Shown: positions 1 through 6,225, numbered from the stretch's first letter. The stretch: DNA of 8,214 bases from Candidatus Cloacimonadota bacterium (GCA_027318525.1 DAHVPA010000079.1:1-8214); one strand, 5' to 3'. Notes: generated by a model not told the origin, from the letters alone. Numbers and translations: made by a program.

Positions 1-760
1 TAGGCTTTCCGGAAACAAGTAAAAAACTTACCGGCTGCTCTTTGGTTTTAACGCTTATGCCTTCCCCGTCCGCAAACAGGGCAAGCTGCCGGTTTTCCAG
101 ATATGCTTCCTCTCCGGACTCAGCCCTTGTGCCAAAAGCTCCTCTGCCACCGTAAACATAGGCAAAGACATTATGATCTGCTGCGATGGCGAATCTCTGT
201 TCCGTTTCTGGCGGAACACTCACATCAAAGTAAGTGGGGTCAGTGATGATGTCTGTAACCGGTCCCCGGGTTTGCTGGAAAACGCCTGCTATGACCTTGA
301 CCTCAACTCCGTTGTTCAATTTGACTGTGGGGATTTGACTTGCCAGAATCCCTCTGTAGCGCGGATTCATCATTTTTTCTGCAGCAGGCAGATTTGCCCA
401 GAGCTGAAAGCCATGCATCCTGCCTTCGGCATCGCCCTGCGGCATTTCCTGATGAATGATTCCGCTGCCGGCAGTCATCCACTGCACATCTCCGGAGCCG
501 ATTACACCCTTGTTGCCAAGGCTGTCACCGTGCTCAACGTCGCCTTTTGTGACATAGGTGATGGTCTCAATCCCACGGTGCGGATGCCAGGGAAAGCCTT
601 TCACAAAATGCTCCGGCTCATCACTTCGGAAGTCATCCAGCAACAGGAACGGGTCAAACAGGTTTACTTCGTGAAAGCCAAATACCCGGTATAAATGAAC
701 TCCCGCCCCTTCCAGAGTGGGTTTTGCCGTTATTACCTGATTGATTTTTCTGCTTTCCAT
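1..760 (-). CDS. Pirin family protein (bicupin), C-terminus cut by window edge
   Basis: The minus strand is open from the ATG at 760-758 to the window edge, giving 253 codons with no stop. The translation is a clear pirin: an N-terminal VFGFHEVNLFDPFLLLDDF segment, then FPWHPHRGIETITYV, and later GSGIIHQEMP. The four iron ligands known in human pirin (two His in HPH, then His and Glu in HQE) correspond to His59, His61, His103 and Glu105, so the N-terminal cupin should bind metal. The second, usually metal-free cupin begins near residue 130. Pirins usually have about 230-300 residues, so probably only a few dozen are missing. Family members are cytoplasmic; some act as quercetin dioxygenases or as redox-sensing regulatory cofactors, and the substrate here cannot be told. 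A purine-rich AAAGGCGG lies about 7 nt before the ATG. The gene is divergent from the large exported-protein gene. Confidence 0.95.
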   Translation of the reverse strand, partial: MESRKINQVITAKPTLEGAGVHLYRVFGFHEVNLFDPFLLLDDFRSDEPEHFVKGFPWHPHRGIETITYVTKGDVEHGDSLGNKGVIGSGDVQWMTAGSGIIHQEMPQGDAEGRMHGFQLWANLPAAEKMMNPRYRGILASQIPTVKLNNGVEVKVIAGVFQQTRGPVTDIITDPTYFDVSVPPETEQRFAIAADHNVFAYVYGGRGAFGTRAESGEEAYLENRQLALFADGEGISVKTKEQPVSFLLVSGKP

Positions 761-794
761 AAGCTGCCGCCTTTACCAAAATTCTACTTTTTCT

Positions 795-823
795 ATTTGA
801 CGGCAGATACACTCACCTGTCAA
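795..823 (-). promoter_or_regulatory. Sigma70-type promoter for the pirin gene
   Basis: On the minus strand, a perfect -35 TTGACA (818-823) is followed after exactly 17 bp by TCAAAT (795-800), which matches 4 of 6 bases of TATAAT. Transcription would start near 788, leaving a short leader of about 28 nt before the ATG at 760. This is the best -35 in the window. Its position and spacing fit the pirin gene well, but activity is inferred from sequence only. Confidence 0.6.
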
Positions 824-900
824 CAAAAACAATTATCTATCAATCAGCACTCTTTTTCAGTCCGCTTACGTCATTGGTGCTACTCAAAAGCCAATCTATA

Positions 901-1003
901 TCAAAAGCAGATCAAAAGTAAATCAAAAGTATATTAAAAGTATTCTTGAATACATTTGATATACATTTGGTATATATTTGTAATGCTTTTGAAATTCTTT
1001 TGG
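901..1003. repeat. Palindromic array of 7-bp boxes at 11-bp spacing
   Basis: TCAAAAG boxes start at 901, 912, 923 and 934 (the last is TTAAAAG), exactly 11 bp apart. A perfect palindrome, GTATTC-TT-GAATAC (940-953), follows. Boxes of opposite orientation then start at 953 (CATTTGA), 964 (CATTTGG), 975 (TATTTGT), 986 (CTTTTGA) and 997 (CTTTTGG), again exactly 11 bp apart. One more TCAAAAG lies outside at 884-890. The halves 901-945 and 948-992 are an imperfect inverted repeat, matching at about 35 of 45 positions around a 2-bp centre. Seven-bp boxes with 4-bp spacers are the layout bound head-to-tail by OmpR/PhoB-type response regulators (the Pho box is the known case). Phased A-tracts could instead bend the DNA. 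Which protein binds, if any, is unknown. Confidence 0.85.
956..984 (+). promoter_or_regulatory. Candidate sigma70 promoter inside the box array
   Basis: TTGATA (956-961, 5 of 6 matches to TTGACA) is followed after 17 bp by TGTAAT (979-984, 5 of 6 matches to TATAAT). It points toward the large exported-protein gene, with a start near 991 and a leader of about 264 nt. It lies wholly within the phased array, so a protein bound to the boxes would contact or block polymerase. The boxes are AT-rich and match promoter hexamers by chance more readily than average DNA, so this is moderate evidence. No better promoter was found closer to the gene. Confidence 0.45.
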
Positions 1004-1242
1004 TAAAGGGAGAGAAGAAAGAGTGAAAAGGATTGCAGAAAATTTGCGAAATGGAATTGTCTTTGCTTGATAATCCCGTGCCTGAACGGCTCTCATAAAC
1101 TACCATTGGGAAAAGTTGCAGGCTGGTCAAGATGGGAGAAGATTCAGGGATTGAAAACAAGCAGCAGCACCAAACGAAGCAGCTTTCCCGGTTTCTGACC
1201 CCAGTGGCATAGTCTTGAATATTATCATGAAGAAGGAATAGA

Positions 1243-1257
1243 AGGAAAAGGTTGATG
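1243..1257 (+). promoter_or_regulatory. Ribosome binding site that fixes the start at 1255
   Basis: AGGAAAAGG (1243-1251) precedes a TTG at 1252 that is immediately followed by ATG at 1255. The purine-rich core sits at normal spacing from the ATG and too close to the TTG, so the ATG is the better start. The choice changes the protein by one residue only. Confidence 0.7.
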
Positions 1258-4200
1258 AAAAGGATTTTACTGTTTTTGACGATTGTGATGATAGTGAGCC
1301 TGGCGCATAGCCAGTTTACGAATATTTATGCAGGATTGACGGCTGCCTACACGGGAAGCAGCGCCTGGGGCGATATTGACAACGACGGGGATATGGACCT
1401 CGCCTATACGGGTTACTCAACCGTCTCCAATTTTATCAGTAAAATCTATCGGAATGACAGCGGTGTCTTCAGCGACATAAATGCAGGTCTGGTGGGAGTG
1501 GAATACAGTTCGCTGGACTGGGGCGACTATGACCGTGACGGTTATCTGGACCTGCTTCTGACCGGTTACAACGGCAGCACTTATCTGACCAAGATTTATC
1601 ACAACAACGGCAACTCGACCTTTACAGACATTGCTGCAAACGTCATAGGCGTGGACTCGGGTCAGGCGAAATGGGGCGATATGAACAACGACGGTCTGCT
1701 CGACATCCTGATTACGGGCTATAGCACCAGTTCCTACATTTCCAGGGTTTATTACAATCAGGGGGGAGGTAACTTTGCAGATTTGTCAGCCGGACTGGAA
1801 GGGCTCTGGTATAGCAGTTGCGACTGGGCAGACCTGGACGGGGACGGCGATCTGGACATCATTATCATGGGCTACAATCAATCCAATACCCTGACCAAGG
1901 TTTACAGGAACGACAACTCCGGTACCTTTGTCAACGTGGCAGTAAGTCTGCCTGCGCTGCAGAACGGTTCCATCGATTGCGCAGACTATGACAACGACGG
2001 CGACCTGGATATCCTGATGACAGGTAAAGATTACTACAGCTCTTTCTACACCAGAGTTTACCGCAACAACGGCGGATTTAATTTTACAGCTCTGAGTGCT
2101 TCCTTTGCCAATGTGGTTTATGGCGATGCGGAATGGGGCGATTATGACAATGACGGCGATGCCGACATTTTGCTCGTAGGCAATGGAGTCAGCAGCACCG
2201 AAGTCCTCAAAGTCTATCGTAATAACGGCAGTGACAGCTTTACTGAAATGAATTACGGTCTGACCGGTCTGGAATACAGCTCCTGCAGTTGGGCTGATTA
2301 TGATAACGATGGAGACCCGGATTTCTTTGCCAGCGGTTACAATGGCATATCATTATCAACCGGAATTTACAGAAACGACTACAACGTGGCAGATTCAGCG
2401 CCCACAGCTCCGGTAAACCTGAGCTACTCCAACGACGGCACGTTCGTCACCTTTAACTGGACAGCCGGCACCGATGCCCAAACCCCTGCGGCAGGATTGA
2501 ATTATGCGCTCAGAATGGGCACAACCCCCGGCGGGATGCAGCTATCAGCTCCTTCTGCCTTTACAAACGGAGTAAGGAAAACCTCAGACCGCGGCAGCAT
2601 CAACTCACTCAGCTGGAAAATCAGGACATCCGCCCTGCTTAACAGCAACGAATTCTACTGGAGCGTGCAGAGCGTTGACCCGTCCTTTAAAGGTTCAGCC
2701 TTTACTACGGAACAGATGTTTAAGAATATCAGAATAACATCACCACTGGGCGGAGAAACCTGGAAGACCGGCTCCACCAAGACTGTCACCTGGTATGCCC
2801 AACCCAATATCAACTTCGTCAATATCTTGCTTTCCGTCAATAACGGCAGCAGCTGGATTTCCCTGAATGCGTCGCCCATCGCAGCTTCGCAGGGATACTA
2901 TACATTCACAGTGCCCTACACGACTTCCACCACCTGCCTGATAAAAATCAACAACAACGCCAACACGGCAGTTTATGACATCTGTCCCGCAAATTTCAGC
3001 ATCAGCGGCAGCACATCATACAGTCTGAATCTGACTTCACCCACGGCTGCTGCACTCCAAGCTGGAAAGACTTATAACATCAGTTGGAACAGCACGGGGA
3101 TTTCGCAAGTCAACCTGGAATACTCAAACAATTCAGGACAAAGCTGGAACCTTATCCAATCCGGTGTATCAGCTACTGCATCACCTTATGCCTGGACAGT
3201 TCCCAATACACCCGGAGCTATTTGCTACCTGAGAGTTTCCGACACTGCCAACCCCCAGAACTATGATGTAAATGATTCTCCCTTTAAGATCAGCTATCTG
3301 CAGCTTCTGACTCCCAATGGGGGAGAGCTGTATCAGACAGGCTCGACCAAGACTGTGAGCTGGATTGCCAGCCAGATTTCACAGCTTAATCTGGATTACA
3401 GCATTGATAACGGAGTTACTTGGTTCACCAGTATTTCAGGATTGAGCAGCACCGGGGGAAGTTATAGCTGGCCTCTTCCAGGCACAGCTTCAAATCAGTT
3501 TCTCATCCGCCTCAGCGATACATACAATCCTGATATCAGCGATTATGCCGATGCTGTCCTGACAGTAGCATCGCTGGCAGTCACCTATCCCAGTGTGACC
3601 GGATTGAAACTGCAGGCAGGCAGGACATATAACATCACTTGGAACCAACAGTTTCTGCCTGGAAACGTGAATATCGAACTCTCCACCAACAATGGCAGCA
3701 CCTGGTCAACCCTGGTATCCGACCTTCCCGCTACTCTTGGAACCTATGCCTGGACGGTTCCCTTCACAACGTCCATCAACTGCAGAATCAGGATAAAATC
3801 TGCAATAGATAACACCATCATGGATAGCGGAGACAACAATTTTACCATTACCAAACTGCAATTGACAGCTCCCAACGGTGGTGAAGTCTGGGGCGGCGGA
3901 ACCTCACATCAGATTACCTGGTCAGCAGCCAATACCTCCACCCTTAAAATCGAGTATTCCAACAACAACGGCAGCACCTGGAACCAGCTTGTGGCAAGCA
4001 CTTCCGCCTCAACAGGATATTACAACTGGTCAACCCCGGCGGTGAACTCAAGCCTCTGCCGGGTGCGCATCACAGATAACGGCTACAACCAGACCTATGA
4101 CATCAGTGACACCACTTTCACCATACGCCCCCAGGTCATGGTCAGCTCTCCCAATGGCGGAGAAATCCTGACCGTGGGCACCATCTACAGTATCCTCTGG

Positions 4201-5361
4201 ACAAACACGGCAGAAATCAGCAATGTGGCTCTGGATTACAGCATTGACGGAGGCACGAGCTGGCTTCCCATCCAGACTTCTTCCTATCCAGCAGCTTCGG
4301 GACTCTATGAGTGGATTGTGCCCAATACACCTTCCGCCAATTGTAAAATCAGGGTGAAGAACTATTCCAACGCTTCTGTAAACGATGTTTCTGATGCCGT
4401 CTTTACCATTACTCCGCAAATCTATCCACCCACAGCAGACTTTTCCGCAGCTCTGACCAGCGGTCTGGAACCTTTGGCAGTGCAGTTTACCGACCTTTCG
4501 CAAGCAAATTCCGGGTCACTCACATCCTGGCTCTGGAACTTCGGGGATGGAAATACTTCAGCAGAGCAGCATCCCTTCCACATTTACCAGAACGATGGGA
4601 CTTATACTGTGACTCTGACTGTGACCAACACCTTTGATTCGACTGCAACTCTGACCCGGTTCAACTATATCGACGTGCTGCCGCGTTTTCCTGTCGCAGA
4701 GCTGATTACGGAGTCTCCTCTGGCTTTCGGGATGGTCTATCTGGGCTCTCAAAGCACTCAGCATGAAGTCTGGCTGCGTAATACCGGAACAGCTTCACTA
4801 TCAGTATCAGGACTGGCATTCGGCAACAGCCAGAGTGCTTTTGTAAATGACGGGACGGCATTTCCGATGTCTATTGCAGCGGGAGACAGCGCTGCAGTCC
4901 TAATAAGATTTATACCCCAAACCGCAGGCGGTCACACAGACAGTCTGTTCATTACCAGTGATGCTTCCAATGCTCCGGTATTGAGCATTGAGCTGACCGG
5001 CACCTGTGAATATGTCCCGCCCAAGCCGCCGCAGGACGTATCGGTAGTCATGAATGGCACCAATGCAGCAATCAGCTGGTCTGCAGTAACGGAGACAATC
5101 TTCGATACACCGATTGCCCCTGATTATTATCTCGTGTTTTACAACGGTTCTGCTGACCCTGAAGGGGAGTATTATTATCTCGGCTATGCGGAAGGGCTTG
5201 CTTTCACTCATCCGCGGGTGGGACAGCATGCTTCGCATATGTATTACCGGATTGTGGCATACAAGGACTTTACATCAGCCAGAGCTTTGACAATGCTCAG
5301 GCGGATAAATCCCGGAGTTCCACAAACGGAGGTTCTCAGCCTGCTCAAATCACAGCGCTAA
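1255..5361 (+). CDS. Exported multidomain protein: 7-bladed FG-GAP propeller, Kre9-like repeats, PKD, ASH, Fn3
   Basis: The product has 1368 residues. It starts with a Sec signal peptide (MKRILLFLTIVMIVSLAHS, cleavage likely before Gln20). Residues about 20-377 are seven FG-GAP/VCBS repeats with motif starts at 38, 89, 140, 191, 242, 294 and 346. Most carry a calcium-loop motif of the form WGDxDNDGDxD. A fibronectin III-like domain follows (about 381-491). Six Ser/Thr-rich Kre9/KNH-like repeats come next, starting near 492, 589, 681, 773, 867 and 959, with SPNGGE, NNGSTW and WTVP motifs. A PKD domain (1058-1142; WNFGDG, GTYTVTLTVTN), an ASH/Hydin or choice-of-anchor-D-like domain (1143-1254) and a C-terminal Fn3-like domain (1255-1368) complete it. 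There is no catalytic domain, no C-terminal membrane anchor and no recognisable type IX sorting domain. Function is unknown; a surface or secreted binding or adhesion role is inferred from the domains. Its transcript probably ends in the inverted repeat near 5432-5473. Confidence 0.93.
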   Translation: MKRILLFLTIVMIVSLAHSQFTNIYAGLTAAYTGSSAWGDIDNDGDMDLAYTGYSTVSNFISKIYRNDSGVFSDINAGLVGVEYSSLDWGDYDRDGYLDLLLTGYNGSTYLTKIYHNNGNSTFTDIAANVIGVDSGQAKWGDMNNDGLLDILITGYSTSSYISRVYYNQGGGNFADLSAGLEGLWYSSCDWADLDGDGDLDIIIMGYNQSNTLTKVYRNDNSGTFVNVAVSLPALQNGSIDCADYDNDGDLDILMTGKDYYSSFYTRVYRNNGGFNFTALSASFANVVYGDAEWGDYDNDGDADILLVGNGVSSTEVLKVYRNNGSDSFTEMNYGLTGLEYSSCSWADYDNDGDPDFFASGYNGISLSTGIYRNDYNVADSAPTAPVNLSYSNDGTFVTFNWTAGTDAQTPAAGLNYALRMGTTPGGMQLSAPSAFTNGVRKTSDRGSINSLSWKIRTSALLNSNEFYWSVQSVDPSFKGSAFTTEQMFKNIRITSPLGGETWKTGSTKTVTWYAQPNINFVNILLSVNNGSSWISLNASPIAASQGYYTFTVPYTTSTTCLIKINNNANTAVYDICPANFSISGSTSYSLNLTSPTAAALQAGKTYNISWNSTGISQVNLEYSNNSGQSWNLIQSGVSATASPYAWTVPNTPGAICYLRVSDTANPQNYDVNDSPFKISYLQLLTPNGGELYQTGSTKTVSWIASQISQLNLDYSIDNGVTWFTSISGLSSTGGSYSWPLPGTASNQFLIRLSDTYNPDISDYADAVLTVASLAVTYPSVTGLKLQAGRTYNITWNQQFLPGNVNIELSTNNGSTWSTLVSDLPATLGTYAWTVPFTTSINCRIRIKSAIDNTIMDSGDNNFTITKLQLTAPNGGEVWGGGTSHQITWSAANTSTLKIEYSNNNGSTWNQLVASTSASTGYYNWSTPAVNSSLCRVRITDNGYNQTYDISDTTFTIRPQVMVSSPNGGEILTVGTIYSILWTNTAEISNVALDYSIDGGTSWLPIQTSSYPAASGLYEWIVPNTPSANCKIRVKNYSNASVNDVSDAVFTITPQIYPPTADFSAALTSGLEPLAVQFTDLSQANSGSLTSWLWNFGDGNTSAEQHPFHIYQNDGTYTVTLTVTNTFDSTATLTRFNYIDVLPRFPVAELITESPLAFGMVYLGSQSTQHEVWLRNTGTASLSVSGLAFGNSQSAFVNDGTAFPMSIAAGDSAAVLIRFIPQTAGGHTDSLFITSDASNAPVLSIELTGTCEYVPPKPPQDVSVVMNGTNAAISWSAVTETIFDTPIAPDYYLVFYNGSADPEGEYYYLGYAEGLAFTHPRVGQHASHMYYRIVAYKDFTSARALTMLRRINPGVPQTEVLSLLKSQR
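1312..2385 (+). repeat. Seven in-frame FG-GAP/VCBS repeats of 51-52 residues
   Basis: Tryptophan (or Cys in blade 5) starts the motif at nucleotides 1366, 1519, 1672, 1825, 1978, 2134 and 2290, so the period is 153, 153, 153, 153, 156 and 156 bp. Seven near-equal units strongly suggest one closed seven-bladed beta-propeller, as in integrin alpha chains. The acidic loops read DIDNDGDMD, DYDRDGYLD, DMNNDGLLD, DLDGDGDLD, DYDNDGDLD, DYDNDGDAD and DYDNDGDPD. Only the third has an acidic position replaced by Asn, so six or seven calcium sites are expected. Confidence 0.85.
2728..4425 (+). repeat. Six in-frame Kre9/KNH-like repeats of about 92-98 residues
   Basis: The units start near nucleotides 2728, 3019, 3295, 3571, 3853 and 4129. 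Each begins with a variant of LTSPNGGExWxxGSTxxITW, continues through LxYSxNNGSTW and a WTVP strand, and ends with CxIRIxD and a DxSDxxFTI segment. This resembles the Ser-Thr-rich Kre9/KNH family of Ig-like modules. Units 2 and 4 lack the NGGE turn (they read TAAA and VTGL), so two alternating subtypes may exist. Copies are diverged at the DNA level, so recent duplication is not indicated. Confidence 0.8.
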
Positions 5362-5424
5362 ACAATTGCCAAACCTTATCCTGATATGCGGTTAAGCTTG
5401 TTTATCAAAGTTCGGGCATAATCG

Positions 5425-5446
5425 TTGCAGAGAGTTTGCAGAGAGT
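5425..5446 (+). repeat. Perfect 11-bp tandem duplication, TTGCAGAGAGT x2
   Basis: Two identical, abutting copies of TTGCAGAGAGT occupy 5425-5435 and 5436-5446. They form the left side of the 12-bp stem. The right arm CTCTGCAA (5462-5469) can pair with either copy, so the hairpin could form in two registers. It may have arisen by replication slippage. Confidence 0.85.
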
Positions 5447-5473
5447 CTTGGGAGGCAAAGCCTCTGCAAACTC
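5432..5473 (+). terminator. Strong hairpin after the large gene, probable terminator or 3' structure
   Basis: A perfect 12-bp stem (GAGTTTGCAGAG / CTCTGCAAACTC) encloses an 18-nt loop, 71 nt after the stop codon. Within the loop a competing 5-bp hairpin, GAGGC-AAA-GCCTC (5452-5464), shares three bases with the right arm. Only a weak T stretch (CCGTTTAA) follows, so this is not a textbook intrinsic terminator; it may protect the 3' end of the mRNA instead. Confidence 0.45.
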
Positions 5474-5524
5474 CCGTTTAACCTTGTATCAGGAAAGAGG
5501 AATAGAAGTATCAAAAGAAAAATC

Positions 5525-5559
5525 CTTGCCAGAAAATAAGGGTCTAAATTTATGGCAAG
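5525..5559 (+). promoter_or_regulatory. Hairpin in the efp leader
   Basis: CTTGCCA (5525-5531) pairs perfectly with TGGCAAG (5553-5559). After one mismatch, AAA (5533-5535) pairs with TTT (5549-5551). The structure ends 30 nt before the efp ATG, just clear of the ribosome site. The same DNA could serve as a poor promoter (TTGCCA, 17 bp, TTTATG), so I cannot decide between an RNA element, an operator-like dyad and a promoter. Confidence 0.4.
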
Positions 5560-5589
5560 ATAGTAATTAAATCAGGATAGAGGATAATT

Positions 5590-6150
5590 ATGGCTACAGT
5601 AGCTGACATCAGAAACGGGATGATAATTGAATTCAAAGACGGATACTATACCGTGGTTGAATTTTTGCACGTCAAGCCGGGCAAAGGCAGCGCTTTTACC
5701 CGCACCAATATGAAAAACCTAAAGACCGGCAAGGTCATAGAAAACACTTTCAGAGACAGCGATGTGATGACAGAAGTCCGGGTGGAAAAGACCAAAAAGG
5801 AATTCTTATACAGAGACGGAGACTTCTTTATCCTGATGGACAGCGAAACATATGAGCAGATTACTGTAGGTAAGGAACAAATCGGCGATCTGGAACAACT
5901 GATGATGGAAAATATGGAAGTCTCAGTGCTTGCGACTGCCGCCGGCGAAATCCTGGGTATCGAGCTTCCCACCACAGTGATTCAAACCATAGCCGAATGT
6001 GAACCCAATGTCAAAGGCAACACAGCTTCCGGCAGCGGCAAGGTAGCCTTTACGGAAACGGGTTTGAGGCTGATGGTGCCTTTCTTTGTGGAAGCCGGAG
6101 AGAAAATAAAGATTGACACCCGCACGGGTGATTATATTGAAAGAGCATAG
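5590..6150 (+). CDS. efp: Elongation factor P
   Basis: The product has 186 residues, the normal length for EF-P. It enters the ribosome E site and relieves stalling at consecutive prolines in the cytoplasm. The KOW-like N-domain (about 3-62) has the VKPGKGSAFTR loop, with Lys32 at the tip where E. coli has Lys34. The middle OB domain follows (about 67-127), then the C-terminal OB domain (about 131-186) with PNVKGNTASGSGKVA and the closing IKIDTRTGDYIERA, both typical of the family. Lys at the tip excludes the rhamnosylated-Arg type. Lysine can be beta-lysylated (EpmA/EpmB), 5-aminopentanolated or left bare, and no modification gene is in view. AGAGGA (5579-5584) gives a good ribosome site. 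The gene is followed after 75 bp by the small Cys4 protein gene. Confidence 0.98.
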   Translation: MATVADIRNGMIIEFKDGYYTVVEFLHVKPGKGSAFTRTNMKNLKTGKVIENTFRDSDVMTEVRVEKTKKEFLYRDGDFFILMDSETYEQITVGKEQIGDLEQLMMENMEVSVLATAAGEILGIELPTTVIQTIAECEPNVKGNTASGSGKVAFTETGLRLMVPFFVEAGEKIKIDTRTGDYIERA

Positions 6151-6159
6151 GCAATTGGC

Positions 6160-6188
6160 TTGTTAAAATGCCAAGTCATGATTATATT
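6160..6188 (+). promoter_or_regulatory. Sigma70-type promoter for the small Cys4 gene
   Basis: TTGTTA (6160-6165, 4 of 6 matches) and TATATT (6183-6188, 5 of 6) are separated by exactly 17 bp. Transcription would start near 6195, about 30 nt before the ATG at 6226. No terminator is visible between efp and this point, so the downstream gene may be read both from efp and from this promoter. Confidence 0.5.
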
Positions 6189-6225
6189 AATTAGAAAAGA
6201 AAAAGTTAGATAAAGAGAGGATACA

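Larger units (their letters stand above)
761..1254. other. Divergent intergenic region, 494 bp, no convincing gene
   Basis: This spacer separates the divergent pirin and propeller-protein genes. It holds the pirin promoter (795-823), the phased box array (901-1003) and a plus-strand promoter candidate (956-984). The rest, about 1004-1242, would be a leader of the large gene. It is purine-rich at 1005-1035. It contains one loose inverted repeat, GGGAAAAGTTGC (1108-1119) against GCAGCTTTCCC (1179-1189), with a bulge and a G-U pair around a loop of about 59 nt. A plus-strand reading frame at 1132-1212 encodes 26 residues with no good ribosome site, and upstream of it the frame is interrupted by stops. 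I do not call it a gene; it could be a decayed remnant. Open frames on either strand here lack family signal. Confidence 0.7.
5380..5493. repeat. Nested inverted-repeat element (114 bp)
   Basis: The outer arms are CCTGATA-TGC-GGTTAA (5380-5395) and TTAACC-TTG-TATCAGG (5478-5493). They pair at 13 of 16 positions with a symmetric 3-base internal loop. Inside them sits a second, perfect 12-bp inverted repeat, GAGTTTGCAGAG (5432-5443) against CTCTGCAAACTC (5462-5473). Two separate inverted repeats sharing nearly one nested arrangement suggest either a folded RNA or a small palindromic interspersed element with terminal inverted repeats. I see no target-site duplication next to the outer arms, so insertion is not shown. 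Confidence 0.65.

Noticed and set aside
173..694. Plus-strand open frame of 173 codons
   Set aside because: It lies antisense to the pirin gene, whose minus-strand translation has unmistakable family motifs. The plus-strand product has no signal and no ribosome site.
695..937. Plus-strand 80-codon frame
   Set aside because: It overlaps the pirin start, the pirin promoter and the box array. Its composition is that of AT-rich noncoding DNA and it has no ribosome site.
901..1003. CRISPR array
   Set aside because: Units are only 11 bp, spacers are 4 bp, and orientation flips in the middle. No cas gene is present.
912..1160. Minus-strand 82-codon frame across the array
   Set aside because: Its C-terminal half simply reads the 11-bp boxes, whose period is not a multiple of three, and the rest shows no family signal.
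4048..4503. Minus-strand 151-codon frame inside the large gene
   Set aside because: It is antisense to well-defined Kre9-like repeats and the PKD domain; its length reflects codon bias of the sense gene.
5046..5361. Type IX secretion C-terminal domain
   Set aside because: The C-terminal segment reads as an Fn3-like domain and lacks the glycine- and lysine-rich closing strands of that sorting domain.
5380..5493. Insertion sequence
   Set aside because: No transposase fits in 114 bp and no flanking target duplication is visible; at most it is a non-autonomous palindromic element.
5552..5563. Three-codon leader peptide (ATG GCA AGA TAG) in the efp leader
   Set aside because: No ribosome site precedes it, and the ATG lies within the hairpin stem; a chance occurrence is more likely.
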